Below are positions 34,315 through 43,442 of a DNA stretch of 64,000 bases, one piece after another. Source of the stretch: CBDDCQ01 sp965226285 (GTDB taxonomy: Bacteria; Bacteroidota; Bacteroidia; Flavobacteriales; Ichthyobacteriaceae); the NCBI GenBank assembly GCA_965226285.1, contig CBDDCQ010000005.1, positions 1 to 64,000 of the forward strand, written 5' to 3'. The notes below the pieces were generated by a model. It was not told where the DNA came from, searched no databases, and saw only the letters and a program-made list of their open reading frames with translations. The translations under genes and the position numbers were made by a program. Every line of letters starts with the position of its first letter. The stretch's first letter is position 1.

Positions 34315-36312
34315 ATGAATTCAATAAAAACAATAATTGAATATGATATTTTTAAACATGGTCAAAACTCTGAGTTATTTATTGGGAGACTATTTGATTC
34401 AAATAAAATTTTAGTAGCAGAATCTTGGAAACACAAAGTCAAGGAAACCCCAGAGGGTTGTTTTTTACTGGCATTTAGTTTTGGGGATGACGACAAAGCA
34501 TTTTTACTAAGAGTTTTAAAACCAACCACATTACCTACAGATGATATAATAGTATCTTCTTTAATTGATTGCTACAAAGCTGATTTAAAAACATCAGGAA
34601 AATCATCTGATTTAGATGATTTTACAAGATATGATGAATTCTCCCTTTCAGGATTAGAGTGTATATTTCTTGGTACTTTTTATAAAAATAAAGGTCAAAT
34701 TGAATTTCAAGCTAAATGTACTAATCACTATGAATGTAAACGCTATAATAATAATAATAATAATAAATGTAAATGGCATGATAAATATAATTTGAGTATA
34801 GATAGTACTATGGAAACTTATGCTGCAAATAACTTCAAAGTTTATAAAGCAACAGATAAAGTATTAGATTTAATTTTTAATCGAAGAGATTCAGAGTTAT
34901 TTTTTGGTGGAAAAAATAAATTTTCAATTGGAAAGTTAAGATATAGCAGTTCAATTAGTTCTGTAAAAATATATATAAATCCAAATGATATGCTTGGAAA
35001 AATAACTGCATTGTTTGGTATGACAGGAACAGGTAAATCAAATACTGTCAAAAAAATCATTGAAGTCACTTCAGAAATTTCTAACTCAGCGGTAAATAAA
35101 TCTTTGCCTAATGAAACATCATCGACATTTGAACCTATTGACAAAATATCAGGTAAACCCTTGTATAAAGTTGGGCAATTAATTTTTGATACTAATGGAG
35201 AATATGCAAATGCAAATTTGCAAGATGAGGGTACTGCCATATTTGATATGTATAAAAACAATACTATAAGATACACTATGATTGAAAAGGCTGATGATTT
35301 TAGAGTTATGAAAGTGAATTTTTATAGTGATCTTGTAACTGGCTTTGATTTGATTAAGAGAAATTTAAAAGTATTAGAAGATAATATAGATTGGGTAAGC
35401 AGTTTACTTTCAATTGATTTCGATGAGCCAAAGAATTATAGAGTAAGTATACAGCATAAAACAAGTGATGAAAAAATTGCAGCTATTGAATATGATAAAA
35501 AAGTAGCTTTATATAAATGTTGCTTATCAAAAGCTGGATTTCCTGTTCCTCATAATTTAAGAAATGTTAAGTTTTTTGGAGATGAAAAAACTATCAATAC
35601 AATATGCCCATCTATAAAGCCACATGAAGGGATTACATTGGAACAAGCAACAACTTGGTTTGAAACCATTTATGATGCAGGTATGACACAATTTAATGCT
35701 TATAAAACAAAGTCAAAAGGTAGAGAGTATTTTGATAAGGATATGTTGGCTTTATTAAAGTTCTTGATAAGAAAAAATAAATATGGAGATACCCCAATAG
35801 TAAAAATAAGAAGTTTAAGCTCATTACATACTACTGATAATATTCCTTTTGAAATAGATATTATTAATGCTCTTAGAGGTGGAAAAATTGTCATTGTGGA
35901 TTTATCTCAAGGACAACCTTCAATTCAAAAATCGTATGCTGAAAAAATATGTAAGGGAATCTTTCACGATTCTATGAATAGATTTATTAACTCTAAAGCA
36001 AACAATTTTATTCAATTTTATTTTGGAGAGATTGATTTTTATCGTGAAGATGAGATTGATTCACGTACTCGAACAAAACGTAAATACCTTAGTCGAGTAT
36101 ATGATAGAATAGCTGAAAAAGGAGCTAAATTAAATTTAGGAATAATTTACGTTACGCAAGACAGGAGAATGGAAATTGAGAATACGAAAAATTGGTTTGT
36201 ACATCTTAATCATGATGATGAAACAGAAAATGATCGAGGATTTGTAAAAATAGAAACATACTCTAACCCACTTGCAGTTCCTGTTCAAATAGATAGATTT
36301 TCAGCTAAATAG
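34315..36312 (+). CDS. HerA-like P-loop ATPase with a Cys/His cluster
   Basis: 665 residues. Walker A is GMTGTGKSNT (235-244), with IFDTNGEYAN typical of HerA/FtsK-like hexameric motors. Late in the chain GEIDFYREDE and LGIIYVTQDR look like Walker B and sensor regions. An N-terminal barrel-like part (1-120) is followed by C135-x2-H138-x2-C141 and C152-x2-H155, which may bind zinc, separated by six Asn encoded by an (AAT) run. HerA motors usually work with a nuclease (NurA, SIR2 or DUF4297) in repair or phage defence. Here no nuclease is adjacent; only an XRE regulator precedes it. Function is therefore inferred and open. Confidence 0.72.
   Translation: MNSIKTIIEYDIFKHGQNSELFIGRLFDSNKILVAESWKHKVKETPEGCFLLAFSFGDDDKAFLLRVLKPTTLPTDDIIVSSLIDCYKADLKTSGKSSDLDDFTRYDEFSLSGLECIFLGTFYKNKGQIEFQAKCTNHYECKRYNNNNNNKCKWHDKYNLSIDSTMETYAANNFKVYKATDKVLDLIFNRRDSELFFGGKNKFSIGKLRYSSSISSVKIYINPNDMLGKITALFGMTGTGKSNTVKKIIEVTSEISNSAVNKSLPNETSSTFEPIDKISGKPLYKVGQLIFDTNGEYANANLQDEGTAIFDMYKNNTIRYTMIEKADDFRVMKVNFYSDLVTGFDLIKRNLKVLEDNIDWVSSLLSIDFDEPKNYRVSIQHKTSDEKIAAIEYDKKVALYKCCLSKAGFPVPHNLRNVKFFGDEKTINTICPSIKPHEGITLEQATTWFETIYDAGMTQFNAYKTKSKGREYFDKDMLALLKFLIRKNKYGDTPIVKIRSLSSLHTTDNIPFEIDIINALRGGKIVIVDLSQGQPSIQKSYAEKICKGIFHDSMNRFINSKANNFIQFYFGEIDFYREDEIDSRTRTKRKYLSRVYDRIAEKGAKLNLGIIYVTQDRRMEIENTKNWFVHLNHDDETENDRGFVKIETYSNPLAVPVQIDRFSAK
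34746..34766 (+). repeat. Trinucleotide (TAA)7 microsatellite in a coding region
   Basis: Seven TAA units, read in frame as six Asn codons inside the HerA-like gene between two Cys/His pairs. Slippage here changes the length of the Asn linker without breaking the frame. Confidence 0.9.
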
Positions 36313-36363
36313 AATTGAAAAACAATAAAAAAGCTAAACCTTTAATTTACAAATTTACAGCAT

Positions 36364-36393
36364 AAAAAAAGAGAACCAATTTCTCGATTCTCT
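36364..36393 (-). terminator. Rho-independent terminator after tRNA-fMet
   Basis: On the minus strand AGAGAA (36393-36388) pairs with TTCTCT (36375-36370), followed by a run of seven T (36370-36364). It lies 8 bases past the tRNA 3' end and closes the pyk-to-tRNA transcription unit. It also separates it from the converging HerA-like gene. Confidence 0.7.
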
Positions 36394-36400
36394 TATTCAG

Positions 36401-36473
<73 letters not shown>

Positions 36474-36520
36474 ATATTATCAGTTACAAATATAATACTT
36501 TTTTATTAATGAAATAATTT

Positions 36521-37273
36521 TTAATAATTATTTTTTCTATGCCTCAAAGTTTCATATAAGACTATTCCACATGCTACTGAAACATTAAGAGATTCTATAT
36601 TGCCATACATTGGTATTTTCATTAATTTATCACTCTTAGCCAAGTGTGCAAGAGAAATACCTGTACATTCAGAGCCCATGATGATAGCTGTAGGCATAGA
36701 TAAATCAATATCATAATATAAATTTTCTGCTTTTTCTGTACACGATACTACCTGCACACCACTATTCTGCAAATATTCTATAGTATCTTTTAGATACAAT
36801 TCTCTACATATAGGTATTTTATAAAGTGCTCCTACAGAAGTTTTGAAGGTATCTGCATTTAGAGGAGCAGAACCTTTATAAGGGATAATAATAGCATGAA
36901 CTCCTGCACATTCTGCCGTACGAGATATAGCCCCAAAATTCCTTACATCTGTTATCCTATCTAAAATTAGAAATAATGGCACTTGTCCCTTTTCATATAC
37001 CTGAGGTAAGATATTTTCTACCTTATAAAATTCTATAGGCGAAATAAAAGCAAACACCCCTTGATGATTTTTTTTGGTAAACCTATTTAGTTTTTCCAAT
37101 GGTACTAACGAATAATTAACCTTATAGGTATCTACCAATTTTTTGAGTTTCAAATAATTACTACCTGAAAGTCCTTTCTTTATAAAGAGTTTATCTATAG
37201 TTTTACCCGATTTAATAGCTTCTATGATAGGGTTGATTCCAAATATTTCGTTGCCTTTCTTGTTCTCTTTCAT
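36521..37273 (-). CDS. rlmB: 23S rRNA (guanosine-2'-O)-methyltransferase RlmB-like (TrmH family)
   Basis: 250 residues. A small N-terminal substrate-binding domain (8-75, IFGINPIIEAI) precedes a SPOUT domain with LDRITDVRNFGAISRTAE, IIMGSECTGIS and the knot strand SLNVSVACGIVLYE. It methylates a ribose in 23S rRNA. The start is set by the family's typical opening, even though it then overlaps the upstream GWxTD gene by 62 bases, unusually long for this operon. Confidence 0.92.
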   Translation of the reverse strand: MKENKKGNEIFGINPIIEAIKSGKTIDKLFIKKGLSGSNYLKLKKLVDTYKVNYSLVPLEKLNRFTKKNHQGVFAFISPIEFYKVENILPQVYEKGQVPLFLILDRITDVRNFGAISRTAECAGVHAIIIPYKGSAPLNADTFKTSVGALYKIPICRELYLKDTIEYLQNSGVQVVSCTEKAENLYYDIDLSMPTAIIMGSECTGISLAHLAKSDKLMKIPMYGNIESLNVSVACGIVLYETLRHRKNNY

Positions 37274-38492
37274 GCTCTTCTTGTATGTTTATAATATCTC
37301 TATTATCAAATATTTTTCCTGTTTGCCAATGTTTTCTAGCTAGGTACAATATATTATTCTTTTCTTCTAAAACATAATCATCTAAATCAGAACTTTTATT
37401 AAATTTATATTCTATACTTAAAGAATAATGATCTTTACCATATACCCATTTCTCTTGGTCTATAGTATAATAAATATAAGACGGTAACCCTAGTAATATA
37501 TATACCATTCCTCTATCTGTTTGCCACCCTTGTTTATAAGACGTATATTTTTTATTGGCATATTCTACTCTTTTATAATAAGACTTTAGTAATTTTTTAG
37601 CAAACCCTATCTCATTGTCTGCCAATTTCATCCAATAGAGTTCAGATACAAGTTTAGGAAATTTATTTTGAATAATCTTTTTATACTCTGATGCGTCAGC
37701 AATATAAACTAAAGGTGAGGTCATACTTTTTTTCTGAGAAATCAGAGGATATCCCTCATAAGTTTTAATAATATATAATCCTCTGTAATGAGTGGTATCG
37801 GATTGTACTAAATAGGTGCCCTCATCCACAAGATTGAAAAGTTCATCTGATTTTACCATAAAGGTACCATACCTTTTATTTTTATCTTTATGGTATTTTG
37901 ATATATATATTTGGTTGTATTTAGATTTTATTTTTATCTGAGTATCTGTATAATTATGAAACCATACATTATCTAAACTATCTAAAACTAAAAAATGTTC
38001 TCTGGAAGAATCTTTTTTCTTTTTTACTTCAAATACTGTGCTAACTATTTTATCTCTATTTTTGTCATGTATAGAAATTCTAAAGATATAATCTGAACCT
38101 GAAGAGAGCTTTATATCTCTATACGAATTTATACTAGTATAATAACTTTTCTTAATATCAGATATAGATATAATATCTTTGTAAACCAACGAGTCACGAA
38201 GAGAAAACACTTCTATTTTGAGAGATGCATCTGATATAAAAACACTATCTGTTTGATTCTTTTTTTGATATAACAATCCGGCTTGAGGTATCTTATAATA
38301 GAATTTTGAAGTCTTATTATCTTGATGATAAACCTTATATAAAGGTGATAAAGATATACCTTTATCCATTTTTTGTTTATGCATCTTTAATTGCATCTGA
38401 TTTTGATAACTCTTGTGTAATAATTTACACGAGTTACAAAATATTACACAGAATAATAATGCTAAAGATTTAACAAGACTTCTTCTCATCAA
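37212..38492 (-). CDS. GWxTD domain lipoprotein
   Basis: 426 residues. The signal peptide ends in FCNSC (Cys22), a likely lipoprotein. The C-terminal signature SYKQGWQTDRGMVYILLG is the GWxTD motif. This domain is widespread in Bacteroidetes, often with outer-membrane proteins, with no known activity. The last residues (EEHEREQERQRN) are encoded in the stretch shared with rlmB. Its ATG overlaps the M20 peptidase stop by 4 bases. Confidence 0.85.
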   Translation of the reverse strand: MMRRSLVKSLALLFCVIFCNSCKLLHKSYQNQMQLKMHKQKMDKGISLSPLYKVYHQDNKTSKFYYKIPQAGLLYQKKNQTDSVFISDASLKIEVFSLRDSLVYKDIISISDIKKSYYTSINSYRDIKLSSGSDYIFRISIHDKNRDKIVSTVFEVKKKKDSSREHFLVLDSLDNVWFHNYTDTQIKIKSKYNQIYISKYHKDKNKRYGTFMVKSDELFNLVDEGTYLVQSDTTHYRGLYIIKTYEGYPLISQKKSMTSPLVYIADASEYKKIIQNKFPKLVSELYWMKLADNEIGFAKKLLKSYYKRVEYANKKYTSYKQGWQTDRGMVYILLGLPSYIYYTIDQEKWVYGKDHYSLSIEYKFNKSSDLDDYVLEEKNNILYLARKHWQTGKIFDNRDIINIQEEHEREQERQRNIWNQPYHRSY

Positions 38493-39886
38493 CTCAAATA
38501 CATTTCTGCAAAATACTTATAAAAATAAGGTATAGTTTCTATTCCCTTATAAAAATTATTCAATCCAAAATGCTCATTAGGTGAATGTATTGCATCTGTA
38601 TCCAAACCAAATCCCATAAGTACTGTTTTGCTACCTAATTTCTGTTCAAACAAAGATGCAATAGGAATACTACCTCCTGAACGAACTGGTATAGGCTTTA
38701 TTCCATAAGTATACTCCATAGATTTAAATGCTGCTTTATAACCCAAATGTTCAGTAGGCATTACATAAGGATTAGCACCGTGATGAGGCGTTACTTTTAC
38801 TTTTACACAGTTAGGTGTTATTTTTTTGAAATGCTCAATCAATAATTGTGTAATTTCATCATGATTTTGATAGGGTACTAATCTGGTAGATATTTTGGCA
38901 AAGGCTTTAGAGGGAATTATTGTTTTGGCACCCTCACCTGTATATCCTCCCCACATTCCATTTACATCTAACGTAGGTCTTATAGAAGTTCTCTCGATGG
39001 TAGTATAATCTTTCTCTCCTTGTATATCCTTGAGTTTTAATTCATTTTTATACTGATTCAAATCAAAAGGAGCATGAGCCATTTCTATTCTCTCTTCAGC
39101 ACTAAGTTCATCTACCTTATCATAGAAATGAGGTATGGTAATTCTATGATTTCCATCGTGTAGGCTGCCTATCATTTTACTTAATATATTTAATGGATTA
39201 GGTACAGCACCTCCATATATTCCCGAATGTAAATCTCTATTGATAGCACTCACCTCTATCTCTATATAACTCAATCCTCTAAGTCCAATAGTTACAGAAG
39301 GGATTTCATTAGAGAGCATCGCTGTATCAGAAACTAATACAATATCATTTTTTAATTTTTCCTTATGTTCTTCTACAAATTTATAAAAACTTACTGAACC
39401 TATTTCTTCCTCTCCTTCTATAATAAATTTGACATTACAAGGTAATCTCTTGAGTTTATCCATTACTTCAAATGCCTTAATGTGCATAAACATTTGCCCC
39501 TTATCATCTGAAGCTCCTCTAGCAAATATGGCTCCTTGGGGATGTAATTCTGTTGCCTTTATAGTAGGGGTGAAAGGGTCTGTATCCCATAGTTCCAATG
39601 GTTCTGGTGGTTGTACATCATAATGCCCATACACTAATACTGTAGGTAATTTTTCATCTATTATTTTTTCTCCATATACTATCGGATAACCTTCCGTTTC
39701 ATATACCTCTACATTATCCATATTTACTTGCTGCATTTGTTGCTTTACAGCATCAGCCATATCTGTTACATCTTGAGTATAAGCACTATCTGCACTTACT
39801 GAAGGAATTTGTAATATTCCTTTCAATTCATGTAAAAATCTATCTTTATGCTTTGAAATATATGTCTTTATGTGCTCCATAATCAT
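38489..39886 (-). CDS. M20-family dipeptidase (CNDP/PepV-like)
   Basis: 465 residues. Metal and catalytic residues: YGHYDVQP (His88, Asp90), ASDDKGQ (Asp127/128), EGEEEIGS (Glu159, Glu160) and SDTAML. A lid domain follows (about 205-390), and a His ligand near the end is in DAIHSPNEHFG. It is likely a cytoplasmic dipeptidase of the carnosinase-like subgroup. It is 8 bases after the small membrane protein and overlaps the GWxTD gene by 4 bases. Confidence 0.93.
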   Translation of the reverse strand: MIMEHIKTYISKHKDRFLHELKGILQIPSVSADSAYTQDVTDMADAVKQQMQQVNMDNVEVYETEGYPIVYGEKIIDEKLPTVLVYGHYDVQPPEPLELWDTDPFTPTIKATELHPQGAIFARGASDDKGQMFMHIKAFEVMDKLKRLPCNVKFIIEGEEEIGSVSFYKFVEEHKEKLKNDIVLVSDTAMLSNEIPSVTIGLRGLSYIEIEVSAINRDLHSGIYGGAVPNPLNILSKMIGSLHDGNHRITIPHFYDKVDELSAEERIEMAHAPFDLNQYKNELKLKDIQGEKDYTTIERTSIRPTLDVNGMWGGYTGEGAKTIIPSKAFAKISTRLVPYQNHDEITQLLIEHFKKITPNCVKVKVTPHHGANPYVMPTEHLGYKAAFKSMEYTYGIKPIPVRSGGSIPIASLFEQKLGSKTVLMGFGLDTDAIHSPNEHFGLNNFYKGIETIPYFYKYFAEMYLS

Positions 39887-39894
39887 TTTTTGTT

Positions 39895-40092
39895 TTAACC
39901 TTTGATATAATCTTTAAAAAATAATAAGAGTATTATAGATATTAAAATAAATACAAATATATAACTACTCCCCTTATAATAATATTTATGTAATTTCAAA
40001 TCTTTCCTATACGACCATACTATAAAAAGCATAAATAAAACTACAAAAAATATAGCAAAATATATTTGTCCTATGCTTATGCTATTTATCAT
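39895..40092 (-). CDS. Small two-helix membrane protein of unknown function
   Basis: 65 residues with two membrane helices (about 8-26 and 43-60) joined by a basic, Tyr-rich loop (YRKDLKLHKYYYKGSS). Similar short proteins are found in other flavobacteria as hypotheticals. It is wedged between dnaB and the M20 gene with gaps of 11 and 8 bases, so it is clearly part of the operon. Role unknown. Confidence 0.7.
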   Translation of the reverse strand: MINSISIGQIYFAIFFVVLFMLFIVWSYRKDLKLHKYYYKGSSYIFVFILISIILLLFFKDYIKG

Positions 40093-40103
40093 TTTATATT
40101 TTT

Positions 40104-41600
40104 TTAAAAAGGAGATTCAAAAACTTGGTCAATATCGTCTCTTATATCTACATTCATTTTGGAAGCAATTTCACTCTGAACAAGATCATTGATATTCTGA
40201 AACTTCGTTTGACTTCCTATAAATCTCAATTTAACTCTACCCACTCCCCCATTTCTATGTTTTTCTATCATAAACTCTGCTTGTCCTTGGCAGGGTGTTC
40301 CCTCTTCATCATCCCAAGCACTAAGTCCATAATATTCAGGACGGTATATAAAAGATACAATATCTGCATCTTGTTCTATAGCTCCTGATTCTCTCAAATC
40401 TGAAAGTAGAGGTCTTTTGACGCCTCCTCTTTTTTCAACGTCTCTAGAGAGCTGTGATAGTGCTATCATAGGAATATTTAATTCCTTAGCTATAGATTTT
40501 AAATTCCTAGAAATAGTAGATATTTCTTGTTCTCTATTGCCACCTTTTACTACTCCTCCCGCAGTCATCAATTGCAGATAATCTATCACTATAAGTTCTA
40601 CTTTGTGTTGTGAAACCAATCTCCTGCACTTAGCTCTTAAATCAAAAATAGATAATGCTGGAGTATCATCAATAAAAATATTTGCTTTTTCTAATGCACC
40701 TATCTTAGCATGTAATTGTTGCCACTCGTGAGCTTGTAAACTTCCTTTTTTTAATTTCTCCAAAGAGATCCCTGTTTCACTTGATATAAGTCTTGAAATT
40801 ATCTGTAATGCCGACATCTCCAAAGAAAATATAGCCACGGGAATCTGCTTATCTACAGCCATATTTCTAGCCATAGAGAGTACAAAAGCCGTTTTACCCA
40901 TACCAGGACGAGCTGCTACCACTATCAAATCCGAAGGCTGCCATCCCGAAGTAATCCTATCTATATCTTCAAAACCTGATGGTATTCCACTTATTCCCTC
41001 TTTGGCTGCTACAGCTTCTATTTGACTAACAACTTGTTTTATTAAAACATCTGCTTTTTCTGAATCTTTTTTGATATTTCCATGGGTAATATCAAATAAT
41101 TTAGCTTCTGCTTTATCTAAAAGTTCAAATACATCTGTGGATTCATCATAAGCCATCTCTTCTATTTCTGCACATATACTTATAAGTTCGCGTTGTATAT
41201 ATTTTTGTATGATTATTCGAGTATGATACTCTACATGAGCAGACGAAGATACTTTTTGCGAAAGTTCAGTCAAATGAAAATCTCCTCCTATATAATCAAA
41301 CTGTTCTATTTTTTTAAGTTCTTGAGCTACAGTCAATAAGTCTATAGGTTCATTCCTTTTAAATAATCCTTGTATAGCTTTAAAAATTTCTTGGTGCTTT
41401 TGATTATAAAAAATCTCTGGAGGTATCATATCTATGACTTCATCTACCGCCTTTTTATCTATCATTAAAGCACCTAATACAGCCTCCTCTAAATCTATGG
41501 CTTGAGGGACAACTCTACCCCTCTGTGATAGAGAAATTTTATTAGAACTAAAAAGATTAGTTTTAACAGGTTTATTTGATTTTTTTTCCTTAATCTCCAT
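40104..41600 (-). CDS. dnaB: Replicative DNA helicase DnaB
   Basis: 498 residues. The N-terminal helical domain (35-140, LEEAVLGALM) binds primase and a linker leads to the RecA-type motor, with Walker A ARPGMGKTAF (230-239), Walker B IVIDYLQLM and the arginine-finger region SQLSRDVEKR. It unwinds DNA at the fork. The C-terminus DIRDDIDQVFESPF is typical. It starts 2 bases after pyk ends. Confidence 0.97.
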   Translation of the reverse strand: MEIKEKKSNKPVKTNLFSSNKISLSQRGRVVPQAIDLEEAVLGALMIDKKAVDEVIDMIPPEIFYNQKHQEIFKAIQGLFKRNEPIDLLTVAQELKKIEQFDYIGGDFHLTELSQKVSSSAHVEYHTRIIIQKYIQRELISICAEIEEMAYDESTDVFELLDKAEAKLFDITHGNIKKDSEKADVLIKQVVSQIEAVAAKEGISGIPSGFEDIDRITSGWQPSDLIVVAARPGMGKTAFVLSMARNMAVDKQIPVAIFSLEMSALQIISRLISSETGISLEKLKKGSLQAHEWQQLHAKIGALEKANIFIDDTPALSIFDLRAKCRRLVSQHKVELIVIDYLQLMTAGGVVKGGNREQEISTISRNLKSIAKELNIPMIALSQLSRDVEKRGGVKRPLLSDLRESGAIEQDADIVSFIYRPEYYGLSAWDDEEGTPCQGQAEFMIEKHRNGGVGRVKLRFIGSQTKFQNINDLVQSEIASKMNVDIRDDIDQVFESPF

Positions 41601-41602
41601 TT

Positions 41603-43024
41603 CTATTTAATCCGTGTAAATCTAATAGTATTTACATCTCCTTTTCTCACTACTGGCATAGTAAATATACTTACTGTCAAATCATTTTCTTTCAGAATTT
41701 TATTATCTAAACAAAACTTCTTTACAAACTCTATAGCATTATCAGTATTCTTTACACCTCCATAAGAAAAACACCTTACTCCCCAAAGTAAATTAAGACT
41801 ACTCTTAATCCTTGGATTAGCTGTAAATACTAATATATTGCAACTGGGACGATACGATGATATTTGGAAAGCTGTATATCCGCTTTTAGTAAAAGTAATA
41901 ATAGCCTCACAATTAGATTCTCTAGCTACTCTAGAGGCTTCATTACACACCATATCAGTAATATACCTAGGATCTGATTGGTCTAATACTTTTTTTTGTT
42001 TTTTCAAAATATCATCACTTCCCTCTACAGATTGAATAATTTTAGTCATTTGTTTGACGACAGCTATAGGGTGATTACCTACAGAAGTTTCACCACTTAG
42101 CATCACAGCATCAGCTCCATCCATTACAGAGTTAGCTACATCATTTACTTCGGCTCGTGTAGGGGTTATATTATTTATCATAGTTTCCATCATTTGAGTA
42201 GCTACTATCACAGGCTTAGCCTTTTGCTTACACTTGAGTATTAATTTTTTTTGGATTAGAGGTACTTCTTCTGCAGGTATTTCTACTCCCAAATCTCCAC
42301 GGGCTACCATTACTGCATTGGTAACATTGAGTATCTCATCTATATTTTCTAATGCTTCAGGCTTTTCTATCTTCGATACAATGGGAATTTGCTTATCTTT
42401 TGGCATCAGATCTTTTAAATCCTGTATATCTTTACTATTTCTCACAAAAGAAAGCGCAAGCCAATCAAAATCTAAACTTACTGCCAATTTAGTATCTTCT
42501 ATATCTTTTGGAGTAAGTGCAGGTAAAGATACTTTTGTATTAGGCAAATTCACTCCTTTTTTAGAATTAAACTCACCTCCTTCTATTACTTTTGCTTTTA
42601 CCTCACCTGTATCATAAATTTGTAACACTTTCATTATCAATTTACCATCATCTAGTAATATGCGCTCTCCTACCTTTACATCTTTATAAAAATTAGTATA
42701 AGTTATATACACTTTATTTTCATCTCCAATACACTCTTGGTTTGTAAACGTAATTTCATCCCCTAACTTGAGTTTTACTCCTTTTTTCACTTCACCTATA
42801 CGCAATTTAGGACCCTGTAAATCACCCAATATAGGAATATTATATCCTTCTTCTTTGTTGATTTCCCTTATCGTATTTACCACTTGCCTTACATTTTCTT
42901 GTAATGCATGAGAAAAATTTACTCTAAAGACATTTACTCCCTCCCGTATCATTTGTAGTAAAGTAGTCTTATCACTACACGCAGGTCCTAGAGTAGCTAC
43001 TATTTTTGTTTTTTTTCTAAACAT
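41603..43024 (-). CDS. pyk: Pyruvate kinase
   Basis: 473 residues. Signature motifs: FRVNFSHA at the start, SKIEKPEALENIDEI (catalytic Lys), VMVARGDLGVEIP and ATQMMETMI, with MLSGETSVGNHP and an allosteric C-terminal domain. It makes pyruvate and ATP from phosphoenolpyruvate. It heads a run of dnaB, a membrane protein, M20, GWxTD, rlmB and tRNA-fMet. Confidence 0.97.
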   Translation of the reverse strand: MFRKKTKIVATLGPACSDKTTLLQMIREGVNVFRVNFSHALQENVRQVVNTIREINKEEGYNIPILGDLQGPKLRIGEVKKGVKLKLGDEITFTNQECIGDENKVYITYTNFYKDVKVGERILLDDGKLIMKVLQIYDTGEVKAKVIEGGEFNSKKGVNLPNTKVSLPALTPKDIEDTKLAVSLDFDWLALSFVRNSKDIQDLKDLMPKDKQIPIVSKIEKPEALENIDEILNVTNAVMVARGDLGVEIPAEEVPLIQKKLILKCKQKAKPVIVATQMMETMINNITPTRAEVNDVANSVMDGADAVMLSGETSVGNHPIAVVKQMTKIIQSVEGSDDILKKQKKVLDQSDPRYITDMVCNEASRVARESNCEAIITFTKSGYTAFQISSYRPSCNILVFTANPRIKSSLNLLWGVRCFSYGGVKNTDNAIEFVKKFCLDNKILKENDLTVSIFTMPVVRKGDVNTIRFTRIK

Positions 43025-43442
43025 TACTTTTTCTTTAAGATATTATATTTTTTTTATCCATCATATCATCTAAATTTATTCTATATACCATTTGAATAAT
43101 TATTATCTTTTCAAAGGTGCTAATTTAGTTTTAACATCTAATATAGAGGTAGTTTTTGAATAAATAATCTACCTGTTTTTGATCATAAAGTAGATAAACC
43201 GTATCTGGACACTATATTCAAAGGTATTTTCTTGTTGCTTATAAGCACCATAAAATGCTTGATTCGCTATCAAGTGCCAATGATCACAATTTTCATCTAC
43301 ATTTTCATAATGTAAGTAACAAATTTCATTACTACTGAAGATTGATATAAATTTATATACAAATACTTATTCAATATGTATAGCATATAAAAAGAAATCC
43401 TCTATCTCTTCATAAGTAAATAACTGTATATCTTTACGATGT
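43025..43442. other. Gap between acyltransferase and pyk, with possible coding relic
   Basis: 418 bases. On the minus strand an open stretch of 65 codons (43172-43366) without an ATG start reads DHWHLIANQAFYGAYKQQEN and looks protein-like, listed separately. No terminator or RNA is recognised. Confidence 0.45.
43169..43366 (-). pseudogene. Possible decayed gene fragment
   Basis: 65 open codons on the minus strand between stops at 43367-43369 and 43169-43171, lacking a start codon at the beginning. The reading (IFSSNEICYLHYENV, DHWHLIANQAFYGAY) has a balanced amino-acid mix unlike translated AT-rich noise. No family is recognised. Confidence 0.3.
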
